Assembly (NCBI RefSeq): GCF_023158935.1
Contig: NZ_CP096120.1
Coordinates: forward strand, 1,178,001-1,242,000
Length of the DNA: 64,000 nucleotides
Reading direction: 5' to 3'
Source of the DNA: Acinetobacter portensis
GTDB lineage: Bacteria; Pseudomonadota; Gammaproteobacteria; Pseudomonadales; Moraxellaceae
The notes beneath the pieces were generated by a model. The model searched no databases and had not been told where the DNA came from. It saw nothing but the letters and a program-made list of their open reading frames with translations. The translations under genes were made by a program, and so were the position numbers. Position 1 is the stretch's first letter. Each line of letters starts with the position of its first letter. Shown here piece by piece: positions 8,838-16,835 of this stretch.

Positions 8838-9263
8838 ATGTTGATTTCCAAAAGAAGGATTATTCATGCTTTGAGCTATGAAATTATCCTATTGGTAATC
8901 ATTGCTGTAGCTTTGAGTTTCATTTTTCATATGCCATTAGAAGTTACAGGCTCATTGGGTATTGCCATGGCGGTTACTTCAGTAATTTGGAATATGATTT
9001 TTAACCATTTTTTTGAAAAGTTTGAGGCAAAACGTAAGCTAAAAAGAACTATAAGAGTTCGTATTTTGCATGCAATTGGATTTGAAGGTGGCTTAATGCT
9101 AGCAACAATTCCTATGGTGGCTTATGCAATGGATATGACAATTTGGCAAGCAATTGTGCTCGATTTTAGTTTAACAATGTGTATTTTGGTTTATACATTT
9201 ATCTTCCAATGGTTTTATGACCATATTGAAGCGCGTTTAGGTTATGGCGTAGTTCATTCTTAA
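8838..9263 (+). CDS. aceI: PACE-family efflux transporter AceI
   Basis: A 141-residue inner-membrane protein with four transmembrane segments arranged as two bacterial transmembrane pair domains. It is very similar to AceI, the founding member of the proteobacterial antimicrobial compound efflux (PACE) family, which exports chlorhexidine and probably natural polyamines such as cadaverine and putrescine using the proton gradient. The essential Glu15 is present in HALSYE, and the signature RILHAIGFEGG is visible mid-protein. ATG 8838 has an AGAGAG ribosome-binding site. The divergent LysR gene is the likely activator. A bidirectional terminator follows immediately. Confidence 0.93.
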   Translation: MLISKRRIIHALSYEIILLVIIAVALSFIFHMPLEVTGSLGIAMAVTSVIWNMIFNHFFEKFEAKRKLKRTIRVRILHAIGFEGGLMLATIPMVAYAMDMTIWQAIVLDFSLTMCILVYTFIFQWFYDHIEARLGYGVVHS

Positions 9264-9273
9264 ATGTAAAAAT

Positions 9274-9301
9274 AAAAGGGAGCTATTGAGCTCCCTTTTT
9301 T
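9274..9301. terminator. Terminator of aceI, bidirectional
   Basis: Arms AAAAGGGAGCT and AGCTCCCTTTT with a 4-base loop and a T run, between convergent genes. Confidence 0.88.
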
Positions 9302-9304
9302 ATA

Positions 9305-9847
9305 TTAACGATATTTACGCATATTGAGTGCATATACAAAATAAAGTGTGAAAAATACAATAAGTAAATATTGAAGACTTACTGCAAAAACACTGATATA
9401 TGGATGTGCAAAATTAGTTATATAACTGAAAAAGTATCCTTTAGAATTTTTACTAGGTAATGTATCTGAAATAAACAACCAGCTTATACAAAAGAAAAAT
9501 AGAATAAATATTAAAAAAGCTAAACCAAGAAAACCAAATAATGATTGCTGTTGTGTGGTTAATTTACGATAGTTTAATCTAAGTTGATTTTTGTGTGCGC
9601 GATCTAAATTGAGCCTAAAATAGTTGAAGAAAATTAAAATCATGACTGAATAAGAACAAATAGCAAAAAAATCGTTAATAAATTTATGCTTGCTAGAAAG
9701 TGTTGAATTGATTGTTTCTGTAAAAATTCCATGAAATTGAAAATCGAAACTTACAACAATAAGGCATAAAATAACTGGAATAAGATAGCAATAATAATAG
9801 GGAATTAGTGAGTTTATATAGAAGAAAAATGGCTGAGGACTCTTCAT
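9305..9847 (-). CDS. Hypothetical four-helix membrane protein
   Basis: A 180-residue protein rich in Phe, Tyr, Ile and Leu, with four probable transmembrane segments at about residues 18-36, 62-80, 104-126 and 152-172. A basic loop around RAHKNQLRLNYRK lies between the second and third. I recognise no family and no catalytic motif. The gene sits between the bidirectional aceI terminator and the upstream gap before the thiolase terminator, so it is probably transcribed alone. Base composition is somewhat more AT-rich than the neighbours, which could indicate an accessory gene. The start at ATG 9847 has only a weak upstream purine stretch. Confidence 0.62.
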   Translation of the reverse strand: MKSPQPFFFYINSLIPYYYCYLIPVILCLIVVSFDFQFHGIFTETINSTLSSKHKFINDFFAICSYSVMILIFFNYFRLNLDRAHKNQLRLNYRKLTTQQQSLFGFLGLAFLIFILFFFCISWLFISDTLPSKNSKGYFFSYITNFAHPYISVFAVSLQYLLIVFFTLYFVYALNMRKYR

Positions 9848-9933
9848 GATTATTTTTTCTTATTCGTGTGCCAAGGAATATATCTTATTTTTATCAAAAA
9901 GTTAACTGATCGATTTACTTGATTTTTAAATTA

Positions 9934-9961
9934 AAAAAGCACCTCAAGAGAGGTGCTTTTT
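9934..9961 (-). terminator. Terminator of thiolase gene
   Basis: Arms AAAAAGCACCTC and GAGGTGCTTTTT with a 4-base loop, just downstream of the thiolase stop on the minus strand. Confidence 0.85.
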
Positions 9962-9974
9962 ATAAGGTACTTTA

Positions 9975-11504
9975 TTATTTTTCAATAATAGCAGTAACGC
10001 CTTGACCACCCGCTGCACAAATCGAAACCAATACACGACCTGAACCTTTTTGGTTAATCAGTTTTGCAGCAGTTGCAATAATACGACCACCTGTTGCAGC
10101 AAATGGATGACCTGCTGCAAGTGAAGAACCTTTTACATTTAGTTTGCTACGGTCAATTGAACCTAAAGGCGCTTCTAAGCCTAAACGATCTTTACAAAAT
10201 TTAGGATCTTCCCAAGCTTTTAATGTTGAAAGTACTTGAGATGCAAATGCTTCGTGAATTTCGTAATAATCAAAATCTTGAAGTTTAAGACCAGCACGTT
10301 CAAGCATACGAGGCACCGCATAAGCAGGCGCCATCAATAAGCCTTCTTTCTTGTTTACAAAATCTACAGCAGCAGTTTCAGTAAATGTTAGATAAGCAAG
10401 AACTTCATGACCATTTGCTTTTGCCCATTCTTCAGATGCTAAAAGCACACATGATGCACCATCTGTAAGTGGTGTAGAGTTACCCGCAGTCATAGTACGT
10501 GCATCGCCTTTACCAAAAGCAGGGCGTAATTTTGCAAGTTTTTCTACGGTTGAATCTGCACGTAAGTTGTTGTCACGTTCTAAACCTAAAAATGGCGTAA
10601 TTAAGTCATCGAAGAAACCTTCTTCATAAGCTGCTGCCATTTTTTGATGTGAAGATGCAGCAAGTTCATCTTGCGCTTCACGAGAAATACCCCATTCAAG
10701 CGTAGTCAATGCTTGATGATCACCCATAGAAAGCCCTGTACGAGGCTCACCATTTTTAGGAGCATCCATTAAGTCTTTAATATTAATTTTTGCTAACGCT
10801 TTAAAACGATCTTTTGCAGTTTTTGCAATATTTAGTTCAAGTAGGGCTTTACGTAATCCATCACCAAAAGCAATTGGTGCATCCGATGTCGTATCTACAC
10901 CACCTGCAACACCCACTTCAATTTGACCAAGGGCAATTTTATTCGCCACTAAAAATGCAGCTTGTAAACCAGTACCACATGCTTGTTGTAAGTCAAAAGC
11001 AGGTGTTTCTGGTGCAAGGGCTGTATTTAAAACACATTCACGAGTCATGTTGAAGTCACGGCTATGTTTAAGAACTGCTCCAGCAACAACTTCACCAAGT
11101 CTTTGACCTTGAAGGTTAAAGCGTTCTACTAAACCATTTAATGCAGCTGTAAACATGTCAGAGTTTGAAGCTGAAAAATATGCACCGTTAGAACGAGCGA
11201 AAGGAATACGATTGCCGCCAATAATAGCTACGCGACGAACTGTGTTTTGACTCATGGATTGACCTTGTTGAATTTTAGGTTGGGTTTTTGGTTTAACTGT
11301 TTTTGTAGCTGCAGTTTTTGTAGATGTAGCAGTGCTAGCTCTACGTGTTGAAGGAGTTCGAGTCGTTGTTGTTTTAGTCGTTGTGTTTGTAGCTTTAGCA
11401 GCTGTGCCAGTACTTTTAGCGCGAGTTGTACTTTTTGATGTATTTGACACAGGCTTTACTACAGAATTATCGACTGCTGGATTTTCTTGAGTTATCTTGC
11501 TCAT
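9975..11504 (-). CDS. Thiolase (acetyl-CoA C-acyltransferase) with Thr/Ala/Lys-rich N-terminal tail
   Basis: A 509-residue protein whose residues 85-509 form a complete FadI/AtoB-type thiolase. The nucleophile is C176 in QQACGTGLQ, with catalytic H418 (HEAFA), H466 (GHPFAATGG) and C496 in ICAAGGQG. It should cleave or form 3-oxoacyl-CoA in the cytosol. Residues 1-83 are low complexity (Thr, Ala, Lys, Ser, Arg), resembling histone-H1-like or phasin tails, and are unusual for thiolases. A second start, ATG 11255 (M84, MSQNTVRRVAI), has an AAGG ribosome-binding site 7 bases upstream and would give a normal 426-residue enzyme, so two products are possible. It is divergent from the FabG/MaoC genes, which suggests a shared acyl-CoA or polyester pathway. 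Confidence 0.9.
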   Translation of the reverse strand: MSKITQENPAVDNSVVKPVSNTSKSTTRAKSTGTAAKATNTTTKTTTTRTPSTRRASTATSTKTAATKTVKPKTQPKIQQGQSMSQNTVRRVAIIGGNRIPFARSNGAYFSASNSDMFTAALNGLVERFNLQGQRLGEVVAGAVLKHSRDFNMTRECVLNTALAPETPAFDLQQACGTGLQAAFLVANKIALGQIEVGVAGGVDTTSDAPIAFGDGLRKALLELNIAKTAKDRFKALAKINIKDLMDAPKNGEPRTGLSMGDHQALTTLEWGISREAQDELAASSHQKMAAAYEEGFFDDLITPFLGLERDNNLRADSTVEKLAKLRPAFGKGDARTMTAGNSTPLTDGASCVLLASEEWAKANGHEVLAYLTFTETAAVDFVNKKEGLLMAPAYAVPRMLERAGLKLQDFDYYEIHEAFASQVLSTLKAWEDPKFCKDRLGLEAPLGSIDRSKLNVKGSSLAAGHPFAATGGRIIATAAKLINQKGSGRVLVSICAAGGQGVTAIIEK

Positions 11505-11745
11505 AAGGCTTTTCCAAGCATGTTAATCATCAATATATAGCGTACATTATCATACTAGAGAAAAAGCTCAATTGACTAAAATGACGCTGTGGTATGCATT
11601 CAGGTCAAGACATATAGACTTTAACTCAAGTATTATTCAAGAGAAACTGACGGATCTGTTGAAATATAAGTATTTGGCATCACATTGAAGTTAAAAGATG
11701 ACATCCAGATTCATCAAAAATTAATTTGCATGAGAGATAATAAAC

Positions 11746-13137
11746 ATGAGTGACCAATATCAAGCATTCGCAAAATCTACCATTGGTAAACTTGTCATTA
11801 AAAACTTAGGTTTGCCATCACCAACTTCTTTAGATCGTTTTGTATCAGCAACGCCTGTGGTTCAAGGTGCAGTTTTATTTGGTGCGTCATCTTCAAGTAG
11901 TTTGTCAGGTTCGATTGCTCAAGTATTGGCAAATGTTCATGCAAATGCTTATGCAGGAAATAATGTAGAATTACAACAAGCTGCGGCAAAAGTAGGCTTA
12001 AACCTAAGTGCGTTTAATGAAGGTGATAAAGAGTCTAAATTTAAAGTTGTGATTTTTGATGCTTCAGGTATTGAAAATTCAGAACAGCTTCACGAGTTGT
12101 ATGCATTTTTCAATCCAATTGCACGCCAAGTTCAAGCTTCTGGTCGTGTGATTGTTGTGGGTATTAACCCTGAATCTGCAAAAACAGTGAAACAAGCAAT
12201 TGCACAACGTGCGCTTGAAGGTTTTGTGAAATCTGTTGCTAAAGAATTTAAGAAAGGTATTGCTGCCAACTTAGTTTATGTAGATCTAACTGCTAAAGAC
12301 AATTTAGAGTCTGCATTACGTTTTACGATTTCGCCACGCTCTGCTTATGTTTCAGGTCAAGTGATTCGTGTTTCTAAAGCAAAAACTGTCGATATTGATT
12401 GGACAAAACCACTTGCAGGTAAAACAGCAGTGGTAACAGGTGCAAGCCGTGGTATTGGTGAAGCAATTGCACATGTACTTTCACGTGATGGTGCACATGT
12501 TATTTGTTTAGATGTACCGCAACAACAAGCAGATTTAGATCGTGTTGCTGCTGAAATTGGTGGTTCTACATTAGCCATTGATATTACTGCTGCGGATGCA
12601 GGTGAAAAAATTAAAATCGCTGCTGCTGAACATGGTGGTTTAGATATCATTGTTCATAATGCGGGTATTACACGTGACAAAACCTTGGCAAATATGAAGC
12701 CAGAGCTTTGGGATTTAGTAATTAACATTAACCTTTCAGCAATTGAACGTGTAAATGATTATCTAATTTCTAACGATGGTATTAATGAAAATGGTCGTAT
12801 TATTTGCGTATCTTCAATTTCAGGTATTGCAGGTAATTTAGGTCAAACCAACTATGCAGTTTCTAAAGCGGGTGTAATTGGTGTGGTGAAATTTACTGCG
12901 CCGTTATTGAAAAATGGTGTAACCATTAACGCAGTAGCGCCAGGTTTCATTGAAACGCAAATGACGGCAGCTATTCCATTTGCTATTCGTGAAGCAGGTC
13001 GCCGTATGAACTCTATGAGCCAAGGTGGTTTGCCTGTAGACGTTGCAGAAACAATTGCGATGTTTGCATCAACAGCATCTTCAGGTTTAAACGGAAACGT
13101 TGTTCGTGTTTGTGGCCAAAGCTTGTTAGGGGCTTGA
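11746..13137 (+). CDS. High-molecular-weight 3-oxoacyl-ACP/CoA reductase (FabG4-like SDR)
   Basis: A 463-residue two-domain short-chain dehydrogenase. Residues 1-215 form a degenerate flavodoxin/Rossmann-like domain. Residues 225-463 are a full classical SDR with TGASRGIG (231-238), NAG (305-307), and the catalytic set S357, Y370 and K374 (NYAVSK). Such large FabG proteins reduce 3-oxoacyl groups on ACP or CoA using NAD(P)H and differ from the housekeeping ~245-residue FabG. It is followed, after a REP-like repeat, by a MaoC hydratase on the same strand, and faces a thiolase on the other strand. Together these could interconvert 3-oxoacyl, 3-hydroxyacyl and enoyl thioesters. The ATG has a weak GAGA-type ribosome-binding site. 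Confidence 0.92.
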   Translation: MSDQYQAFAKSTIGKLVIKNLGLPSPTSLDRFVSATPVVQGAVLFGASSSSSLSGSIAQVLANVHANAYAGNNVELQQAAAKVGLNLSAFNEGDKESKFKVVIFDASGIENSEQLHELYAFFNPIARQVQASGRVIVVGINPESAKTVKQAIAQRALEGFVKSVAKEFKKGIAANLVYVDLTAKDNLESALRFTISPRSAYVSGQVIRVSKAKTVDIDWTKPLAGKTAVVTGASRGIGEAIAHVLSRDGAHVICLDVPQQQADLDRVAAEIGGSTLAIDITAADAGEKIKIAAAEHGGLDIIVHNAGITRDKTLANMKPELWDLVININLSAIERVNDYLISNDGINENGRIICVSSISGIAGNLGQTNYAVSKAGVIGVVKFTAPLLKNGVTINAVAPGFIETQMTAAIPFAIREAGRRMNSMSQGGLPVDVAETIAMFASTASSGLNGNVVRVCGQSLLGA

Positions 13138-13153
13138 TAGAATCATGTGAAAG

Positions 13154-13245
13154 TTCCCTCTCTTTTAAGGAGAGGACTAGGGAGAGGTAACTGATTTATG
13201 ATGACCCTCATCCCAGCCTTCTCCCAGAGGGAGAAGGGGCTTTTT
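13154..13245 (+). repeat. REP-doublet (REPIN-like), copy A
   Basis: Two GC-rich hairpins in opposite orientation: CCTCTC...GAGAGG followed by CTAGGGAGAGG, then CCTCATCCCAG followed by CCTTCTCCC/GGGAGAAGG (13217-13237). A T run follows, so the right half may act as a terminator between the fabG-like and maoC-like genes. Related structures occur near 35580 and 52370. Confidence 0.7.
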
Positions 13246-13279
13246 ATAATATGTAATAATAGAATTCCAAAGGCTCATT

Positions 13280-14134
13280 ATGAATACTCGCCATTTTAAT
13301 CAACTTCCAAAGCCTTATTTAGCTTATCCAAAAGTTATTCAAGGTTTGATTTTTAAAAAGCCAAAAGGTGAAAAAGTCCTGCCGCAAGTTGAATATGTGG
13401 TGGACTCATTTAAAGTCGATGCAAAACATTTAAAAGCCTACAACGAAGTGACGGGCTTTAAAAATAATGGTTATATTCCTGCAATTTATTTGGCTGTTTT
13501 ATCACAAAGTTTACAAATGCATATGATGACGCAAGAGGCGTTTCCATTTGCAATTTTAGGTTTAGTGCATATTCGAAACCAAGTGAAGCAATTACGTAAA
13601 ATTGGTGTGAATGAACAACTTTTATTGTCATGTAAATTTGGTGATTTAAAACCACATGATAAAGGTGTTCAATTTGATTTTATTACCACTGTTAAAGTGG
13701 GCAATGATGTTGTGGTTGAATCTTTAACAACATATTTAGCACGTCAAAAAACAGGCAATAAGGTATCTGCTAAAGAAACTAAAGCGAAGAAGCCAGAGTA
13801 TCAAATTACGAGTGAATGGAATGTATCTGAAAATACGGGTCGTCGTTATGCTTTAACTTCAGGCGATTTTAATTTAATTCATATTCATGCAATTACTGCA
13901 AAAGCTTTTGGTTTTAAGCAAGCCATTGCACACGGAATGTGGAGTAAAGCAAAGGCATTATCTCATTTAAGTTTGCCAGATGCTTATGAAGCAGATGTGT
14001 CTTTTAAATTGCCAATGTATTTGCCATCTAAAGTTGAGTTTTTAACTACCCAAGATGCAAATGAGACAAACTTCTTAATTCAAAATGCCAAGAATAAGAA
14101 GCCACATGTAGCAGGAAGTGTAAAAGCACTTTAA
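13280..14134 (+). CDS. MaoC-like dehydratase (hot-dog fold)
   Basis: A 284-residue double hot-dog protein of the MaoC-like hydratase family. The C-terminal hot-dog has the hydratase signature with D196 and H201 in SGDFNLIH and the downstream AHGM (H218). The N-terminal half is a second, degenerate hot-dog, as in eukaryotic-type and mycobacterial HtdX/Y hydratases. It should hydrate 2-enoyl-CoA or ACP to (R)-3-hydroxyacyl thioester, or the reverse. The preceding reductase on the same strand and the divergent thiolase support an acyl-chain pathway. A terminator follows at 14144. A signal peptide is absent, so it is cytosolic. Confidence 0.88.
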   Translation: MNTRHFNQLPKPYLAYPKVIQGLIFKKPKGEKVLPQVEYVVDSFKVDAKHLKAYNEVTGFKNNGYIPAIYLAVLSQSLQMHMMTQEAFPFAILGLVHIRNQVKQLRKIGVNEQLLLSCKFGDLKPHDKGVQFDFITTVKVGNDVVVESLTTYLARQKTGNKVSAKETKAKKPEYQITSEWNVSENTGRRYALTSGDFNLIHIHAITAKAFGFKQAIAHGMWSKAKALSHLSLPDAYEADVSFKLPMYLPSKVEFLTTQDANETNFLIQNAKNKKPHVAGSVKAL

Positions 14135-14143
14135 TCTAAGAAG

Positions 14144-14170
14144 CCTAAATCAAGTGATTTAGGTTTTTTT
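14144..14170 (+). terminator. Terminator of maoC-like gene
   Basis: Arms CCTAAATCA and TGATTTAGG with a 2-base centre, followed by a run of seven T. Confidence 0.85.
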
Positions 14171-14204
14171 ATATAAAATAAAATTTATGCAAAGGATTGT
14201 ATAG

Positions 14205-15461
14205 ATGAACCGAATTCCGCAGTATTTATTTGCTAATCAAAAAAACTATAAGGGATATGTTGACCCACGTTTTAAAGATTTAGCAAAGCAATTTAGCCAA
14301 ATGCAAGATGCGCGTACAGGATATGGTGGCGCTGCATTGGTCGTATTTTTCCAAGGTGAAAAAGTTATTGATATTTTTACTGGGAAAAAATCAATTAGTG
14401 AAAACTGGCAGTCAGACACGCTGTCTGTATGCTATTCGACAGGTAAGGGCGTATTAGCAACATTAGCACATATTTTGGTGAGCGAAGGCTTCTTAAATTA
14501 CGATACGCCAGTTGCACAATATTGGCCTGAGTTCGCTCAAAATGGTAAAGAGAAAATTACTTTGAGGCATATGCTGTGTCATCAAAGTGGTTTGTTTGAT
14601 ATTCGTTCAAATATTCAAGATGCTGTAGAGATGACCGATTGGTCGTACATGTTGCAAGTTATAGAGCAAGCAACACCTAGATTTAGCGTGGGTGCAGACG
14701 CTGCCTATCAACCATTTACATTTGGTTGGCAAGTGGGTGGGTTACTTGAAAAAGCTACAAATAAATCACTTAAAGAATTAATGGAGCAATATTTAATAAA
14801 ACCGCTGAATTTAGATGGTGCATTTTATGGCGTGCCAGAATATGAAATGAACAGAGTTGCTAGACCATTACCCACAAATAAAAAAGAACTAAAACCATTT
14901 AATCCAAATGCTAAAAAAGTAAAACGAAAAAAAACGCATATGGATCGCTTAATGGAATTTAGTGGACATAATCCTTTAGATTTTCAAGATGCAATGATTC
15001 CTAAGGGTATGAGTAAATTAAGCATGTTTAATGAGAGTGCGCTAAAAGCGATTATTCCTGCTGCAAACGGTGTATTTACGGCACAAAGTTTAGCGAAAAT
15101 TTATGCAATGCTTGCAAATAAAGGAACATGGAATAATCAACAATTTATTAAGCCTGAAATATTCCAACAATTATCGACTATTCAATATATAAAACGAGAT
15201 CGAGTTATGCCTATTGCTATGCATTGGCGTTTGGGATTTCACCGTTTGCTAACTTTAGGTAAAAAAGCGCCACATGGTTTTGGGCATATTGGCTTTAATG
15301 GTTCAGGTGCTTGGTGTGATCCTCAAAGACAATTAAGTTTTGCATATACTCATAATTTTCAAACAGGTTCTATTACAGGTGATTACCGTTTGTGGGGACT
15401 CACTCAAGAAACCTTGCGCTGTGCAGATGCTGACTTGTATGGTTATAAGGGATGGTTTTAG
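14205..15461 (+). CDS. Serine hydrolase of the beta-lactamase/esterase VIII type
   Basis: A 418-residue beta-lactamase-fold protein (Pfam beta-lactamase class C group). It carries S78-T-G-K81 (the SxxK nucleophile pair in CYSTGKG), a conserved Tyr near 168 (AAYQPFTFGWQ) and a third-motif-like HIGFNGSG near residue 365. No signal peptide is visible, so a cytosolic carboxylesterase (EstB-like, family VIII) is more likely than a penicillin-binding protein or a true beta-lactamase. Lipase-type genes of this family are common in Acinetobacter; the substrate is unknown. ATG 14205 follows an AAAGGA ribosome-binding site. No terminator is obvious before the next gene, a lipoprotein 86 bases downstream. 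Confidence 0.85.
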   Translation: MNRIPQYLFANQKNYKGYVDPRFKDLAKQFSQMQDARTGYGGAALVVFFQGEKVIDIFTGKKSISENWQSDTLSVCYSTGKGVLATLAHILVSEGFLNYDTPVAQYWPEFAQNGKEKITLRHMLCHQSGLFDIRSNIQDAVEMTDWSYMLQVIEQATPRFSVGADAAYQPFTFGWQVGGLLEKATNKSLKELMEQYLIKPLNLDGAFYGVPEYEMNRVARPLPTNKKELKPFNPNAKKVKRKKTHMDRLMEFSGHNPLDFQDAMIPKGMSKLSMFNESALKAIIPAANGVFTAQSLAKIYAMLANKGTWNNQQFIKPEIFQQLSTIQYIKRDRVMPIAMHWRLGFHRLLTLGKKAPHGFGHIGFNGSGAWCDPQRQLSFAYTHNFQTGSITGDYRLWGLTQETLRCADADLYGYKGWF

Positions 15462-15547
15462 TTTTATTAGATAAAAGTAGGTGGTTTTATTCTGAGCTTT
15501 TATTTAGCTATGTTATATTGTATCAAATATTTTAATTATTTTGTTTT

Positions 15548-16003
15548 ATGAAAAATCGCATACTTATTCCATTATTTGCATCTTCTGTATTGTTGGGTTG
15601 TCAGGAGTCAAATCAGCCTAATACTCAAGTAAGTGAAGTGAATGATAAATTGGTGGAAAAGAAAATTATTCCTCAATGGGTAGGGTATTATCAGGGAACT
15701 ACGCCGTGCATGGGCTGTTTTTCTAGATGTGAAGATTGTCCAGGAATGGCGGTAGATGTAGAGCTGAAAGATGATATGACCTATGTGCTTAAGCGTGAAA
15801 GTCTAAGTGGGCACAATGAAATTGAAACGCTTCAAGGTAAAATTGTATTTAAAGATTCAGCACAAACAAAATTAGAGTTGTTGAATGTTCAAACAAGAAA
15901 TCAGTTGTTTGTAGATTTAGAAAATAAAATGTTAGAAATTCGTGTTGATAAAACAGCCGAGCCTTACCAAGCACAAAACGATTTTTTATTGGAGCAAATT
16001 TAA
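15548..16003 (+). CDS. NlpE-like lipoprotein with doubled CxxC
   Basis: A 151-residue lipoprotein with a signal peptide ending in VLLGC (lipidated C18). The body matches the NlpE N-terminal domain (Trp-Val-Gly-Tyr-Tyr-x-Gly, then a Cys-containing turn, then a two-stranded repeat with YVLKRESLSG). NlpE is an outer-membrane lipoprotein that senses envelope and copper stress. Here the usual single CxxC is replaced by C54xxC57 and C61xxC64, giving four Cys within eleven residues, which suggests a metal site or two disulfides. ATG 15548 has no Shine-Dalgarno sequence, only T-rich DNA. The next gene, a membrane protein, starts 33 bases later. Confidence 0.78.
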   Translation: MKNRILIPLFASSVLLGCQESNQPNTQVSEVNDKLVEKKIIPQWVGYYQGTTPCMGCFSRCEDCPGMAVDVELKDDMTYVLKRESLSGHNEIETLQGKIVFKDSAQTKLELLNVQTRNQLFVDLENKMLEIRVDKTAEPYQAQNDFLLEQI

Positions 16004-16036
16004 ATATACTAATATTTTAATTTTTAATAATTGATC

Positions 16037-16777
16037 ATGAGTAATAAGAAGCTTTCAGTTGCCGACTTTATTACGATAGTTACAGCTATTTCAGTTGCTA
16101 TAACTGCTGTCACACAAGCTTATTTTTATTTTAGATTAGATGCATTATGGTTAATGCCATTAATTAATCCAAGTATTTATTTTCTTGAGGTGGTAAAAGT
16201 TTTTTTATTTTTACTAATTATTATTTTAGCAACCTTTGCTTTGGAGGAGTTGTACGCTTATATAATAAGAAAAACTAGAGTTAAGCATAAGCTAAGGTTA
16301 TCTGAAATATCTACTCAAGAATTGAGTAAAGCATTAATAAATAATAGAAAACTTTATGAGCGTAATTTTCTGTGGTTTTATCTCGTTGTTATAGTAATTT
16401 TATCTTTTGTATTTATTGTACTAAATCCTATAATTTTTATTACTAATCCATTTGTATTTGGAATGATTATTGGTGGAGTGTTAGGGTGTATTTTAATTAT
16501 TTTTTTAGAAAAGAGTTTAGCTAAAGTTTTAAGGTTTGGTATTTTGGGAATAGCGATAATTCTAATCTCGATTTTTAATGCTGAAATGAAGTTTGGTCAA
16601 TTAAGGGATGCACCTTACGTGTATGTAAAAGGTGAATTGAATGAAAAATATAGGGTTGTAGAAATCACGCAAGATCAAGTTATTGCATTAAATGATAAAA
16701 GTAAAAATTTAGAGATTAGACTGATTAAAGCAGATCAGATTAAAAAGATTGTTGCAGAAGTAAGCCCAAATCAATAG
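16037..16777 (+). CDS. Hypothetical membrane protein (246 aa)
   Basis: A very hydrophobic protein of unknown family with about five transmembrane segments. Two are near residues 10-28 and 46-68, and three lie between about 108 and 185. A basic linker (YIIRKTRVKHKLRLSE) lies between the second and third. The last ~60 residues are soluble and end with a short beta-rich domain containing YVYVKGELNEKYRVVEI. I find no catalytic motif. ATG 16037 is preferred over the TTG at 16031. The gene lies 33 bases after the NlpE-like gene and may be co-transcribed with it; dnaX follows with its own AAAAGGAG ribosome-binding site. Confidence 0.7.
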   Translation: MSNKKLSVADFITIVTAISVAITAVTQAYFYFRLDALWLMPLINPSIYFLEVVKVFLFLLIIILATFALEELYAYIIRKTRVKHKLRLSEISTQELSKALINNRKLYERNFLWFYLVVIVILSFVFIVLNPIIFITNPFVFGMIIGGVLGCILIIFLEKSLAKVLRFGILGIAIILISIFNAEMKFGQLRDAPYVYVKGELNEKYRVVEITQDQVIALNDKSKNLEIRLIKADQIKKIVAEVSPNQ

Positions 16778-16835
16778 TTTTCATTCACTCTTTATCAAAA
16801 AAACAGTATCCTTATACCTATAAAAAGGAGCATAC

